A DNA stretch of 64,000 nucleotides from DAOULT01 sp964646625 (GTDB taxonomy: Bacteria > Chloroflexota > Anaerolineae > CAZYHC01): positions 1-64,000 of the forward strand of contig CAZYHC010000012.1 of assembly GCA_964646625.1 (NCBI GenBank). The letters run 5' to 3'. Of the stretch, positions 29,183 to 38,331 are shown piece by piece (position 1 is the first letter of the stretch; every line of letters starts with the position of its first letter). Below the pieces are notes generated by a model. That model made no database searches, was not told the origin of the DNA, and saw only the letters and a program-made list of their open reading frames with translations. Position numbers and translations under genes: made by a program.

Positions 29183-29211
29183 TTGACAAATTAAAGTATT
29201 AATGTTATAAT
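29183..29211 (+). promoter_or_regulatory. Consensus sigma-70 promoter of the sugar locus
   Basis: TTGACA and TATAAT, both perfect, separated by 17 bases, about 80 bases before the GntR start codon. No clear GntR operator palindrome overlaps it by eye. Confidence 0.85.
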
Positions 29212-29293
29212 GTTAGCAGGTTTGGGCGCGATGCAGTTGTGAGGCCGCTCACAGCGCGGCGAGGCTACTATTACCTGGAGAGATGATGCCCTG

Positions 29294-30025
29294 ATGGAGC
29301 GTATCGACCGCAATAGCAAGCTGCCGTTTTACCATCAGTTATACGAGATTCTGCGCGGCAACATCCTGCGTGGTGAGTGGCAGCCTGGCGATATGATCCC
29401 CCCGGAATCCGAGTTGACCGAGCACTTTCAGATCAGTCGTACCACGGTACGCCAGGTGCTCGATATGCTGGTCAACGAGGGCCTGATCTACAGGCAGCGG
29501 GGCCGTGGCACGTTCGTGGCCCATCCTACCCTCGAACAAGGTCTGGTCCGCATCGTCAGCTTCACCGAGGACATGCGCCAGCGAGGATTCGAGCCTGGTA
29601 CACAAGTGCTGTTTTCGGGCCTCGTTCCGGCTCCAGAAGATATTGCCGAAAAACTGGAGGTCGAGCCGGGTGAAGAACTGGCCTGCCTGGAACGTCTGCG
29701 CCTGGCGAATGACGAGCCTATGAGCATCGAGGAATCGCACCTGGTGCACCGCTACTGTCCTGGCATATTGCAGCACGACTACGCCGTGAATCCCCTGCGC
29801 CAGGCCCTGGAAAATGACCACGGCCTCCGGCTGGTGAGTGCCAAACAGGTCATTCGAGCGATCCCGGCCTCGCGTAACCTGGCCCGTTTGCTGTCGATAC
29901 AGCCCCGGTCAGCCTTGCTCTACATCGAGAGGGTCTCCTATTCGCAACAAGGCACCCCTGTCGAATTCCTGCGGATCTACTATCGAGGGGACCGTTACTC
30001 TCTGTACAATGAACTCCACAAATAA
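29294..30025 (+). CDS. GntR/HutC-family transcriptional regulator
   Basis: 243 residues. The N-terminal winged helix (about 8-75) has FYHQLYEILRGNILRGEW, IPPESELTEHFQISRTTVRQ and a wing with RQRGRGTF. The C-terminal UTRA ligand domain (about 95-240) is typical of the HutC subgroup, which binds sugar phosphates or amino-acid derivatives and usually represses the neighbouring operon. It is the first gene after a perfect promoter and lies 17 bases before the first isomerase, so it probably controls the locus to 42437, including itself. Confidence 0.93.
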   Translation: MERIDRNSKLPFYHQLYEILRGNILRGEWQPGDMIPPESELTEHFQISRTTVRQVLDMLVNEGLIYRQRGRGTFVAHPTLEQGLVRIVSFTEDMRQRGFEPGTQVLFSGLVPAPEDIAEKLEVEPGEELACLERLRLANDEPMSIEESHLVHRYCPGILQHDYAVNPLRQALENDHGLRLVSAKQVIRAIPASRNLARLLSIQPRSALLYIERVSYSQQGTPVEFLRIYYRGDRYSLYNELHK

Positions 30026-30042
30026 ACTGAGGAGGAGGAAAA

Positions 30043-31023
30043 ATGCGAGAATTAAAGGTTTCGGCTGGAGTCTGGTACCTGGGCGCCACGAGCGATCGCT
30101 TCGTGAAGGAGGGGTATCGCCCGGACAGGACCATGGAGGAACGTTTCAAGCTGGCGGCCACCATCGAGGGCGTCGGCGGCCTGGAGATGCATTACCCCAC
30201 GGAGGTAACAGACGCCAACTACAAATCCTTGAAGGCCCTGGCCGATGACCTGGGACTGAAAATCGTCCAGTTCTGCCCGCACCTGTGGGTGGACCCCCGC
30301 TGGCAGTTCGGTCAGTTCAGCAACCCGGACCCGAAGCTGCGCCAGGAGGCCCTGGACCTGGTCAAGCGCACCACGGATATCGCCCAATATATGGAAGCGG
30401 AGATCATGGTCTACTGGCCCGCCCAGGACGGTTACGACTATCCCTTCCAAGCCGATCACCGTCAACGCCTTGATAATCTGGTCGAAGGGCTGACCGCCTG
30501 GGCCGACTATAACCCCGACCAGAAAATAGTGGTCGAGTACAAAGCCTTCGAGCCACGCACCCACATCATGCTCCCCACCATCGGCCACTGCATGACCATC
30601 GTCAACGAGATCAACCGCCCCAACCTGGGGATCAACATCGACGTGGGCCACGCCCTCATCATGAAGGAGAACCTGGCCGAATCGATCGCCCTCTGCTGCC
30701 GGTACGGCAAGCTGTTCCACACCCACTGGAACGACAACTGGAAGCTGTTCGACGACGACATCATCGTGGGCACGGTCAACCTGTGGGAGACGCTGGAAGC
30801 TCTCTTCTGGCTGGAGGAATGGGGCTACGAGGGGTGGTACGGCCTGGACCTGTTCCCCTACCGCGAACCGCCGGAGAAGGCGGTCGAGGAAAGCATCCGC
30901 AACCTCCAGTTTGGCTTTGAGCTGCTGGATCGCGTGCCCAGGGATGAGCTACGGGAGTGCTTCCAGACCTCCGACGCCATCAAGATCTCGCAGTTGATGC
31001 GGCGGATGTTAGGGGGGGTATGA
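30043..31023 (+). CDS. Sugar phosphate isomerase/epimerase (TIM barrel, AP-endonuclease-2 family)
   Basis: 326-residue predicted TIM-barrel enzyme of the xylose-isomerase-like superfamily. Metal ligands are suggested by VVEYKAFEPR (Glu), NIDVGHAL (Asp and His), THWNDN (His) and GLDLFPYR. Members isomerise or epimerise ketoses, inositols or keto-inosose. It follows GAGGAGG and ends in a four-base overlap with the next gene. A distant relative lies at 35766-36734. Context with split transketolase suggests a branched or uncommon sugar, but none can be named. Confidence 0.85.
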   Translation: MRELKVSAGVWYLGATSDRFVKEGYRPDRTMEERFKLAATIEGVGGLEMHYPTEVTDANYKSLKALADDLGLKIVQFCPHLWVDPRWQFGQFSNPDPKLRQEALDLVKRTTDIAQYMEAEIMVYWPAQDGYDYPFQADHRQRLDNLVEGLTAWADYNPDQKIVVEYKAFEPRTHIMLPTIGHCMTIVNEINRPNLGINIDVGHALIMKENLAESIALCCRYGKLFHTHWNDNWKLFDDDIIVGTVNLWETLEALFWLEEWGYEGWYGLDLFPYREPPEKAVEESIRNLQFGFELLDRVPRDELRECFQTSDAIKISQLMRRMLGGV

Positions 31024-31475
31024 ATAGAATTTTTAAGTTGAACTTAAAAATCGTTTTTGTGCTTTTTATCGTCGCCGACGTGCTGTGTGTGGGAATGGGG
31101 ATGGGCGTTCCGATCTTCTGCATATTGTTCGGCTTTCCCGTGGGCTGGTACGTCGCCAGGAGAGCAACCATCGACGCGGAAAGCGTGGGGGACGTTCTCA
31201 GGAAGGTTCTCGTCTACGCCGTCGTCACTTCGCTCTTTACTTTCGTTTTAATGGGCATTATCTGGGGAAGCGTCGTCCCCATGCTTTTCGATCCCGATGC
31301 CGATTTTCAGAATTTCGGGCACCCGTTCATTCTCTACGATCCTAAACTGAGCTTTATCGGCTGGCTGGTTCTGATGATACTTATATCTCCCTTTTTGCAG
31401 CTATTGACCACAATTTTTGCTTCTTATTTAACGTTACTAAACTGGCTGAAAAATTATAGCAATCTGAGGAATTAA
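31020..31475 (+). CDS. Small polytopic membrane protein of unknown function
   Basis: 151 residues starting at the ATG that overlaps the isomerase stop (ATGA). Predicted transmembrane segments are near residues 8-30 (IVFVLFIVADVLCVGMGMGV), 32-46, 62-88 (VLVYAVVTSLFTFVLMGIIW) and 112-138. It carries no recognised domain. The DNA is more AT-rich than its neighbours. Its position in a sugar operon could mean a transport accessory role, but that is conjecture. Confidence 0.65.
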   Translation: MNRIFKLNLKIVFVLFIVADVLCVGMGMGVPIFCILFGFPVGWYVARRATIDAESVGDVLRKVLVYAVVTSLFTFVLMGIIWGSVVPMLFDPDADFQNFGHPFILYDPKLSFIGWLVLMILISPFLQLLTTIFASYLTLLNWLKNYSNLRN

Positions 31476-31484
31476 GGAGACTAC

Positions 31485-32327
31485 ATGCCCGAAACTCAAA
31501 CTCAAGCAATGGACTTACCAGCCTTGAAGGAGAAGGCCCGCGAGTTACGACTCGACATCCTGGACATGACCACCCGCGCCGGTTCGGGCCACCCTTCGAG
31601 TTCTTTCTCCGCCGTGGAGATCGCGGTAGCCCTGTTCTTCGGCGGCATCCTGCGCTATCGCAGCCACGAGCCACACTGGCCCGCACGCGATCGCTTCATC
31701 ATGAGCAAGGGCCACGCCGCCCCGCTGCTCTACGCAGTGCTGGCCCACGCCGGCTACTTCGACCGTGAAGAGCTATGGCGCCTGCGTCAGATCGACAGCC
31801 CGGTGCAGGGCCACCCCATCCAGGACGTGATGCCCGGCGTGGAAGCCACCACCGGCTCGCTGGGCCAGGGGTTGTCGATCGGGCTGGGCCACGTCCTGGG
31901 TGGCCGCCTGAACCGGCTCGATTACCGCGTCTACGTGGTGCTGGGCGACGGCGAGTGCCAGGCCGGCCAGACCTGGGAAGCAGCCATGGCCGCCGCGCAC
32001 TTCAAGGCCGATAACCTCACCGCCATCGTGGATTACAACAAGTACCAGGAGACCGGCCCGATCAGCCGGGAGATGGCCCTGGAGCCGTTTGTCGAGAAAT
32101 GGCGGAGCTTCGGCTGGCACGTCGAGGAAGTGGATGGACACCACATCCAGGCCCTCATCGAGAAATTCAAGGCGGTGCAGGAGGTCAAGGGCCAGCCCTC
32201 AGTGCTCATCGCCCACACGGTCAAGGGCAAGGGCGTTTCTTTCGTGGAGGCAGACTATACTTTTCACGGCCGGGCGCTTAAACCCGAACAGGCCGAAAAA
32301 GCACGGGAGGAAATTCTATGCAGCTAG
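31485..32327 (+). CDS. Transketolase, N-terminal (thiamine-binding) subunit
   Basis: 280-residue split transketolase subunit that binds thiamine diphosphate. GHPSSSFSAVEIAVAL, FIMSKGHAAPLLY, GSLGQGLSIGLGHVLGG and the GDGECQAGQTWEA to DYNKYQ diphosphate motif are in order. It overlaps the C-terminal subunit gene by ten bases. It transfers two-carbon ketol units between sugar phosphates. Split transketolases are common, and some act on special substrates such as apulose 4-phosphate. AAGGAG precedes the ATG. Confidence 0.94.
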   Translation: MPETQTQAMDLPALKEKARELRLDILDMTTRAGSGHPSSSFSAVEIAVALFFGGILRYRSHEPHWPARDRFIMSKGHAAPLLYAVLAHAGYFDREELWRLRQIDSPVQGHPIQDVMPGVEATTGSLGQGLSIGLGHVLGGRLNRLDYRVYVVLGDGECQAGQTWEAAMAAAHFKADNLTAIVDYNKYQETGPISREMALEPFVEKWRSFGWHVEEVDGHHIQALIEKFKAVQEVKGQPSVLIAHTVKGKGVSFVEADYTFHGRALKPEQAEKAREEILCS

Positions 32328-33289
32328 GCCAAAAGGCAGGACTGAAACCCTGCGACAAACCGCTGCGCCAGGTATTTGGCGAGGCCCTGCTGGAGCTTTG
32401 TCGCCGCAATCCCAGAGTGGTGGTGCTCGACGGCGACCTGGGCAACTCGACCAAGGCCGAATACGTGCGCCAGACTTTCCCGGAGCGTTTCTTCAACCTG
32501 GGCATTGCCGAAAGCAACCTGGTGGGGGTGGGAGCAGGGCTGGCGGCCTGCGATTTTATCCCTTTCATCGTCAGTTTCTCGTCCTTTCTGCTGTGCAATG
32601 CCTACGACCAGATTCGCCTGTCGGTCAGCATGTCGAACCTCAACGCCAAGATCGTGGGCAGTCACGGCGGGATCACGCTGGGCAAGGATGGCCCCACCCA
32701 GATGGGGCCCGAGGACCTGGCCCTGGTGGGCGGCTTCCCCACCTTCGTCATCCTGGTGCCCGGCGATCCGGCCTCGATGCGCAGGGCGGTGAACGCCGCG
32801 GCCGAGCACGTCGGGCCGGTGTTTCTGCGCTCCAGCCGGGTGGCAATGCCGCACCTCTACCCCGAAGACGATTGCCCCTTCCAGATCGGCAAAGCCAACG
32901 TGGTGCGCCAGGGGGATGACCTGACCATCATCGGCTGCGGCCTCATGGTCTCCCAGGCTTTGGACGCGGCGGCCATGCTTTCCGAAGAGGGCATCGAGGC
33001 CCGCGTGCTGGACATGCACACCATCAGACCGATGGATAAAGAAGCGATTGCCGCCGCGGCGCGCGAAACAGGGGCCATCGTTACGGCGGAGGAGCACTTT
33101 CTGCACGGCGGCGTGGGCAGCAACGTCGCCCGCCTGGTGGCCGAAGCCCACCCCGTGCCCATGCGCTTCGTGGGCCTGGCCGACACCTACACTGATTCGG
33201 CCGAGCCGGAGGCTTTGTTAAAGAAATATGGGTTGACCGCCCAGGACATCGCCGCCGCCGGGCGCGAAGCTGTGGCCGCGAAAGGGTGA
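32318..33289 (+). CDS. Transketolase, C-terminal (pyrimidine and C-domain) subunit
   Basis: 323-residue partner of the preceding gene. It contains VVLDGDLGNSTKAEY, the catalytic-Glu region RFFNLGIAESNLVG, SHGGITLGKDGPTQMGPEDLAL and the C-terminal DMHTIRPMDKEAI and TAEEHFLHGGVGS segments. The start follows GGGAGGAAA inside the previous gene. Together with the N-terminal subunit it forms a complete transketolase active site at the dimer interface. Confidence 0.94.
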   Translation: MQLGQKAGLKPCDKPLRQVFGEALLELCRRNPRVVVLDGDLGNSTKAEYVRQTFPERFFNLGIAESNLVGVGAGLAACDFIPFIVSFSSFLLCNAYDQIRLSVSMSNLNAKIVGSHGGITLGKDGPTQMGPEDLALVGGFPTFVILVPGDPASMRRAVNAAAEHVGPVFLRSSRVAMPHLYPEDDCPFQIGKANVVRQGDDLTIIGCGLMVSQALDAAAMLSEEGIEARVLDMHTIRPMDKEAIAAAARETGAIVTAEEHFLHGGVGSNVARLVAEAHPVPMRFVGLADTYTDSAEPEALLKKYGLTAQDIAAAGREAVAAKG

Positions 33290-33296
33290 ATGAGAA

Positions 33297-34592
33297 ATGA
33301 CGCGATACATGATACAACAGGAGATGCTACGGCGTGAGGCCGAAGGCCGGCCCATCCGCCTGGGCGTCAGTGGCGCGGGGTGGATGGGAAGCGGTTTCGT
33401 CACCCAGGTGGCGCACGTGCCCGGCATGGAAGTGGTCGTGCTGGCCGATGTCGAGGGGCGCGCCGCACGGGAGGCGTTCACAGCCACCGGCGTGGCGGGG
33501 GAAAACGTCGTCGAAGCCAGCGCCCCAGGCCCCGCCATGGACGCCCTGCGCGCTGGAAAGCGCGTGATCACAGGGGACTATACCCTGGCGGCGCGGTTGG
33601 AGCAGGTGGATATCGTCGTTGACGTGACCCCCTCGCCCGCCACCGGGGCCGAAACGGCCTACGCCTGCATCCAGCACGGCAAAGACGTGGTGCTGGTGAA
33701 CATCGAGGCCGACGTGACGGTGGGGCGCATCCTGAACAGGCTGGCCCAAGAGGCCGGGGTGCTCTATACCGTCTCCTCTGGCGACGAGCCGGGCTGCCTG
33801 ATGGAGCTCTACGACTTCGTGACCACCCTGGGCTATGAGCTGATCGTCATCGGCAAAGGCAAGAACAACCCCCTAGACCCCGCCGCCACGCCGGACACGG
33901 TGGAGAAATCCGCCAGGCGCGCCGACAAAGACCCCTTCCAGGTGGCCTCCTACGTGGACGGCACCAAGACCATGTTCGAGATGACCTGCGCGGCCAATGC
34001 CACGGGCTGCCTGCCCATGCAGCGGGGTATGATCGGCCCCGAAGCGACCCTCCAGACGGTGTCGGATATCTTCGCCCTGGAAGAGGATGGTGGTCTCACC
34101 AGGTTCCCCGGCGCGGTGGATTTCGTCCAGGGCCGCTCCATGGCCGGGGGAGTGTTCGTCACCGTCCGGGTCGAAGATGAGCGCCTCCGGGCCGACCTCG
34201 AATATCTCAAGGTGGGGAAGGGCCAGTATTACACCTTCTTCCGGCCCTATCACCTCTGGTTTCTGGAAGCGCCAATCTCGGTGGCGCGCGCTCACCTCTA
34301 TCGCCAGGCCACGCTGGTCCCTTTGGACCGGCCCGTAGCCGAGGTGATGACCGTCGCCAAACGAGCCTTGAAGCCGGGGGAGCGGTTGGACGATTTTGGC
34401 GGATTCACTTTTTATGGTATTATAGAGTGTGCCGAAGAGGCGCGCGCTTTGAATGCTCTTCCCGTCGGGCTGGCGCCTGGCGCCGAGGTCGTCAGGGCGG
34501 TGGAGGCCGGCGAAATCCTGGCCTGGGACGACGTCAGGCTGGACGAAGACAGCACGGTGGTGAAGCTGCGCCGCCGGCAGGATGCGCTGTAA
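33297..34592 (+). CDS. SAF-domain NAD(P)-dependent oxidoreductase (homoserine-dehydrogenase-like, COG4091 type)
   Basis: 431 residues. The Rossmann domain starts GVSGAGWMGSGFVTQVAHV; the middle part shows MVNIEADVTVG-like (VLVNIEADVTVG) and SGDEPGCLMELYDF segments of the predicted homoserine-dehydrogenase-like family. The C-terminus is a SAF domain (NALPVGLAPGAEVVRAV and EAGEILAWDDV) of the type found in sialate synthases and UxaA-like dehydratases. The combined enzyme family is used in uncommon sugar-acid pathways. It lies seven bases after transketolase. Reaction unknown. Confidence 0.82.
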   Translation: MTRYMIQQEMLRREAEGRPIRLGVSGAGWMGSGFVTQVAHVPGMEVVVLADVEGRAAREAFTATGVAGENVVEASAPGPAMDALRAGKRVITGDYTLAARLEQVDIVVDVTPSPATGAETAYACIQHGKDVVLVNIEADVTVGRILNRLAQEAGVLYTVSSGDEPGCLMELYDFVTTLGYELIVIGKGKNNPLDPAATPDTVEKSARRADKDPFQVASYVDGTKTMFEMTCAANATGCLPMQRGMIGPEATLQTVSDIFALEEDGGLTRFPGAVDFVQGRSMAGGVFVTVRVEDERLRADLEYLKVGKGQYYTFFRPYHLWFLEAPISVARAHLYRQATLVPLDRPVAEVMTVAKRALKPGERLDDFGGFTFYGIIECAEEARALNALPVGLAPGAEVVRAVEAGEILAWDDVRLDEDSTVVKLRRRQDAL

Positions 34593-34627
34593 ATTGGCAA
34601 CAGAATACCAGGGGGTTGATTTATTAT

Positions 34628-35629
34628 ATGGCAGTAAACACCGAAACTTCAAACGGAAATGAGGTGTGGGCCGGGCTTGCACCGCAAGTCCTCCACGAAG
34701 CTCTGCGGCAGATGTATATCATCCGCTATTTCGAAGAGAAAGCCGAAGCGCTGTATGCTATGGGCAAAGTCCACGGCACGATGCACCTCTCCATCGGCCA
34801 GGAAGCATCTGCGGTCGGCTCGTGTCTGGCCTTGCGCCCCGACGACTACATCCTAAGCACCCATCGCGGGCACGGGCATTGCATCGCCAAGGGCGCCGAT
34901 CCCAACCTGATGATGGCGGAGTTCTTTGGCAAGGAGGTGGGCTATTGCCGGGGACGTGGCGGCTCGATGCACATCGCCGACGTAGAGGGCGGCAACCTGG
35001 GCGCCAACGGCGTTGTAGGGGGCGGCATCCCCATCTCTACCGGGGTGGGCCTGAGCCTGCAACTGCAACGCTCAGACCGCATCTGCCTGACCTTCTTTGG
35101 CGATGGGGCCACCAATGGAGGAGCCTTCCACGAATCGCTGAACCTGTCCTCGATCTGGAAGCTGCCGGTGGTCTACGTGTGCGAAAACAATCAGTATGCC
35201 ATGTCCATGTCGGTGAAAAGAGCCTTCGCCATCGAAAAACTCAGTGTGAGAGCCGTTGCGTATAACGTCCCTGGGGTGACGGTAGACGGCAACGATCTGA
35301 TCGAGGTCTACAAAGCGGTGAGGGAAGCCGCTGAATGGGCGCGGGCCGGCCACGGCCCCTCCCTGATCGAAGCGGTGACCTATCGCTGGCGTGGTCACTC
35401 CAAGAGCGACCGCCAACTCTACCGCACCCGCCAGGAGGTCAAGGAGTGGCAGGCCCGCGACCCGATCAAGCGTCTGCGTGAAAGACTGGCGGAAGCCGGT
35501 TTGTTCAGCCAGGAAGAGCTTGACCAGGTGAAGGAGCAGGCATACCAGGCTATTGAAGATGCCGTGACTTTTGCCGAGGCCGCGGCAGACCCCGATCCGG
35601 CCACGATCATGGACGGGGTATATGCCTGA
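34628..35629 (+). CDS. Orphan dehydrogenase E1 component, alpha subunit
   Basis: 333 residues starting at the ATG at 34628 (MAVNTETSNGNEVWAG); the upstream open frame overlaps the previous gene and is not used. Motifs parallel the E1 alpha at 976-1971: HRGHGHCIAKGADPN, GRGGSMHIADVEGG, GDGATNGGAFHES, VCENNQYAMSMS, YRWRGHSKSDRQ. Unlike that gene it has no beta subunit beside it: a hairpin element and a sugar isomerase follow. It either borrows the beta subunit at 1-979 or has another partner elsewhere. Likely product is activated two- or three-carbon units from the sugar. Confidence 0.93.
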   Translation: MAVNTETSNGNEVWAGLAPQVLHEALRQMYIIRYFEEKAEALYAMGKVHGTMHLSIGQEASAVGSCLALRPDDYILSTHRGHGHCIAKGADPNLMMAEFFGKEVGYCRGRGGSMHIADVEGGNLGANGVVGGGIPISTGVGLSLQLQRSDRICLTFFGDGATNGGAFHESLNLSSIWKLPVVYVCENNQYAMSMSVKRAFAIEKLSVRAVAYNVPGVTVDGNDLIEVYKAVREAAEWARAGHGPSLIEAVTYRWRGHSKSDRQLYRTRQEVKEWQARDPIKRLRERLAEAGLFSQEELDQVKEQAYQAIEDAVTFAEAAADPDPATIMDGVYA

Positions 35630-35757
35630 GACTGGCAATCAATTGCCAGTCTGATAGCTGAAGTGCGCTCAAGCGCACTGGATGCTGTATGAACATGCTT
35701 GAGCTATCAGCATTGATTCGCAGGCCAGACTGGGAAAATCAACTACCACAGAGAGGA
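35630..35757 (+). repeat. Composite hairpin element, copy B
   Basis: Begins one base after the E1 alpha stop with 9-base arms ACTGGCAAT/ATTGCCAGT around CA, then CTGATAGCTGAAG, a GTGCGCTCAAGCGCAC hairpin, GAGCTATCAGC and CAGACTGGGAAAAT. Order and linker words match copies A and C. Confidence 0.6.
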
Positions 35758-35765
35758 GATAACCG

Positions 35766-36734
35766 ATGCGTATTGGAGTAATTACCGTTCTTTTCCAGGA
35801 GCTACCTTTCGAGGAAATGCTGGACCGCGTGGTGGCGGCTGGAGTGTCGGCCGTCGAGATCGGGACGGGCGGCTACCCTGGCAGTCGCCATTGCCCCGTG
35901 GATGAACTGCTAGAGAGCGAGCGCAAGCGCCGGGAATACGTGAAGGCCATCACCTCGCGGGGCCTGATCGTCAGCGCCTTCAGTTGTCACAGCAACCCCG
36001 TCCACCCCGACAGGGAGGTTGCCAGGCTCGCCGATGAACTTTTCCGCAAAACGGTGCGTCTGGCTCAATTGTTAGAGATTCCCGTGGTCAACACTTTCTC
36101 CGGCCTCCCGGCGGGCGCGCCGGGCGATGCCATGCCCAACTGGGTCACCTGCCCCTGGCCGCCTCACTTCCTGGAGATGCTGGACTACCAGTGGAACGAG
36201 GTGGCGATTCCCTATTGGAAAGAGGCCGGCAAGTTCGCCGAAGATCGTGGGGTGAAGGTTGCCTTCGAGATGCACCCCGGCATGTTGGTCTACAACGTGG
36301 AAACCCTGCTCAGGCTGCGCGAAGCGGTGGGGCCGGTCATCGGCTGCAACTTCGACCCCAGCCACCTGTTTTGGAACGGGGTGGACCCGGTGGCGGCCAT
36401 CCGCAGGCTGGGCCAGGCCATCTACCACATGCACGGCAAGGACGTTTACGTCGATCGGTTAAACGTCTCGGTCATCGGCTGCAACGACAACAAGCCCTAC
36501 GACCGCATCGCCGAGCGGGCCTGGACCTTCCGCACCATCGGCTACGGCCACGACGCCAAAACCTGGAAGGACATCGTCAGCGCCCTGCGGCTGGTGGGCT
36601 ACGACTACGTGATCTCCATCGAGCAGGAGGACGCCCTGATGTCAAAAGACGAGGGCCTGGCTAAGGCCGTGGCTCTGTTAAAGGAGGCGATCATCGTCGA
36701 AGAGCCCGGCGAGATGTTCTGGGTTGAGGGTTAG
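35766..36734 (+). CDS. Sugar phosphate isomerase/epimerase (TIM barrel), second
   Basis: 322 residues, AP-endonuclease-2 family. MRIGVITVLFQELPFEEMLD opens the barrel; AFEMHPGMLVYNV holds a metal Glu, GCNFDPSHLFWNGVD the Asp/His pair, YHMHGKDV the His and ISIEQED the last Glu, so the divalent-metal site looks complete. GAGAGGAGAT precedes the ATG. It is more like myo-inositol or xylose-isomerase-like epimerases than the first copy. After the stop, 36735-36924 holds only a GCCTCGC/GCGAGGC hairpin (36777-36801) and the transporter leader. Confidence 0.88.
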   Translation: MRIGVITVLFQELPFEEMLDRVVAAGVSAVEIGTGGYPGSRHCPVDELLESERKRREYVKAITSRGLIVSAFSCHSNPVHPDREVARLADELFRKTVRLAQLLEIPVVNTFSGLPAGAPGDAMPNWVTCPWPPHFLEMLDYQWNEVAIPYWKEAGKFAEDRGVKVAFEMHPGMLVYNVETLLRLREAVGPVIGCNFDPSHLFWNGVDPVAAIRRLGQAIYHMHGKDVYVDRLNVSVIGCNDNKPYDRIAERAWTFRTIGYGHDAKTWKDIVSALRLVGYDYVISIEQEDALMSKDEGLAKAVALLKEAIIVEEPGEMFWVEG

Positions 36735-36924
36735 GGTTTCGAGTTGCGGGTTGTGTGTTACAAGTTGGATGGGCCAGCCTCGCGGCCCCCGTCGGCGAGG
36801 CCGGGGCGCTGCCCTGAATTGTCTGACTTAAGGAGGTGAGGCAACTAATAGCTACTCGTATCGTCGCATAACCAATGACGACTGAGGTCGTCGCTAGTAT
36901 TTCTCTAGTCAGGAGGAGACTAAA

Positions 36925-38220
36925 ATGTATCACAGACGATTTACCTGGGTCATAGTGGCCGTCCTGGTACTGCTGTCCATGGTGGCAGCGTCCCAGCCTG
37001 CGGTCACATCTGCTCAAAAACCGGAACTGTCCATCATCTGGTTCGACTGGCCGCCCTGCCACGCCCTGGGGGAACTGGCGGCCACCTATCCCGATGCTGA
37101 CGTCAGCATCACCTGCATCCCCATCGCCCAGTGGCACGACCAGATCTTCACCGACTTCGCCGCCGAGGGTGGCCCGGACCTGACCGTCCTGGACAGCCAA
37201 TTCATCGGTGAGGCGGTGGTGGGCGGCCACATCCTCGATCTGACCGACTGGATGAAAGAAAACCTGGAGATGGACGACTACGTGCCCGCCGCCCTCACCT
37301 ACTACGGCGAGTACCCGCTCGGCTCCGGCAAGTACTACGGCGTCCCGGCCATGGCCGACACCCAGGTGTTGGTCTACCAGAAGGACGTTTTCGAGGCGGC
37401 TGGGTACGAGCCTGCCGAGAAGTGGACCGAGCTGCTGGAGCAGGCGCGCGCCTTGAAGGAGGGCGACCTGATCCAGGACGGCTTCACCTGGTTCTGGTGC
37501 GGCACGCCCGCCTGCTACGACCAGCTCGCGGTGGCCGTGAACGAGATCCTCTGGTCGTGGGGCGGCGAGCTGTGGGATCCCGAGACCTACCAGGTCGAGG
37601 GGGTGCTCAACAGCGAGGAGAACGTGGCCGCCCTTGAGTTCGCCCACGAGCTCTACCTGACCGGCCCCGAAGGCGCCGGCAACTTCACCTATAGCGAGGT
37701 GGTGGACGGCATCTGCAACGGCACGGCGGCCATGACCTCGATCTGGGTCGGGTTCGCCCCCAGCCTGGTCAACCCCGAAACCTGCCCGCAGGCCGACAAC
37801 CTGGGGTTCGCCGTGCCACCGGGCGAGGTGGAACACTACGTGAGCCTGGGCGGCCAGCCCATCAGCGTCAGCGCCTACAGCAAGAACCTGGATGCAACCC
37901 TGGCCTTCCTGGCCTGGTTCCAGTCGTATGACACCCAGATCGAGTGGGTGAAGCTGCTCGGCTACAGCGCCCGCATCTCGGTGCTCGAATCCGAGGAGTT
38001 CCTGAACGCGGCGCCTTACAACCCCGTGTTCGCCGAATCCTACAAGCTGGTGAAGGACTTCTGGAACCTGCCTGAGTACAGCAAGATGCTGGAAATCCAG
38101 AGCGAGTACATGAACCTGGCGGTCATCGGGGAGATGGGCGCCAAAGAGGCCCTGGACACGATCGCGGCCGAGCAGCAGGAGATCCTGGACGAAGCCTATC
38201 CCGAAGGCCCACCGAAATAA
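36925..38220 (+). CDS. ABC sugar transporter, substrate-binding protein
   Basis: 431 residues, extracellular solute-binding family 1. A signal peptide (VAVLVLLSMVAASQPAVTSA) is followed by the mature domain; no lipobox Cys is visible, so it may be released or held another way. The sequence has GGPDLTVLDSQFIGE, YYGVPAMADTQVLVYQKDVFE and WVGFAPSLV as expected for oligosaccharide or polyol binders. AGGAGGAG precedes the ATG. It feeds the two permeases that follow and determines the importer's specificity, which I cannot infer. Confidence 0.93.
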   Translation: MYHRRFTWVIVAVLVLLSMVAASQPAVTSAQKPELSIIWFDWPPCHALGELAATYPDADVSITCIPIAQWHDQIFTDFAAEGGPDLTVLDSQFIGEAVVGGHILDLTDWMKENLEMDDYVPAALTYYGEYPLGSGKYYGVPAMADTQVLVYQKDVFEAAGYEPAEKWTELLEQARALKEGDLIQDGFTWFWCGTPACYDQLAVAVNEILWSWGGELWDPETYQVEGVLNSEENVAALEFAHELYLTGPEGAGNFTYSEVVDGICNGTAAMTSIWVGFAPSLVNPETCPQADNLGFAVPPGEVEHYVSLGGQPISVSAYSKNLDATLAFLAWFQSYDTQIEWVKLLGYSARISVLESEEFLNAAPYNPVFAESYKLVKDFWNLPEYSKMLEIQSEYMNLAVIGEMGAKEALDTIAAEQQEILDEAYPEGPPK

Positions 38221-38262
38221 AAACCGCTCGGCCTTGTGCCAGCGGTGAAGCTGCTTTGTACA

Positions 38263-38299
38263 GGGGCGGGCACATGCTCGCTTGCTTGTCGCCCGCCCC
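38263..38299 (+). terminator. Hairpin between binding-protein and permease genes (attenuator-like)
   Basis: Perfect 9-base arms GGGGCGGGC and GCCCGCCCC with a 19-base loop, followed by CTTATCTCTTTT. Its place suggests partial termination, giving more binding protein than permease. Confidence 0.6.
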
Positions 38300-38331
38300 C
38301 TTATCTCTTTTCCTGATCTTGGAGGTGTCTA

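Noticed and set aside
34427..34627. Upstream extension of the orphan E1 alpha
   Set aside because: The frame is open but lies within the SAF-oxidoreductase gene and encodes no family sequence; the ATG at 34628 starts the real protein.
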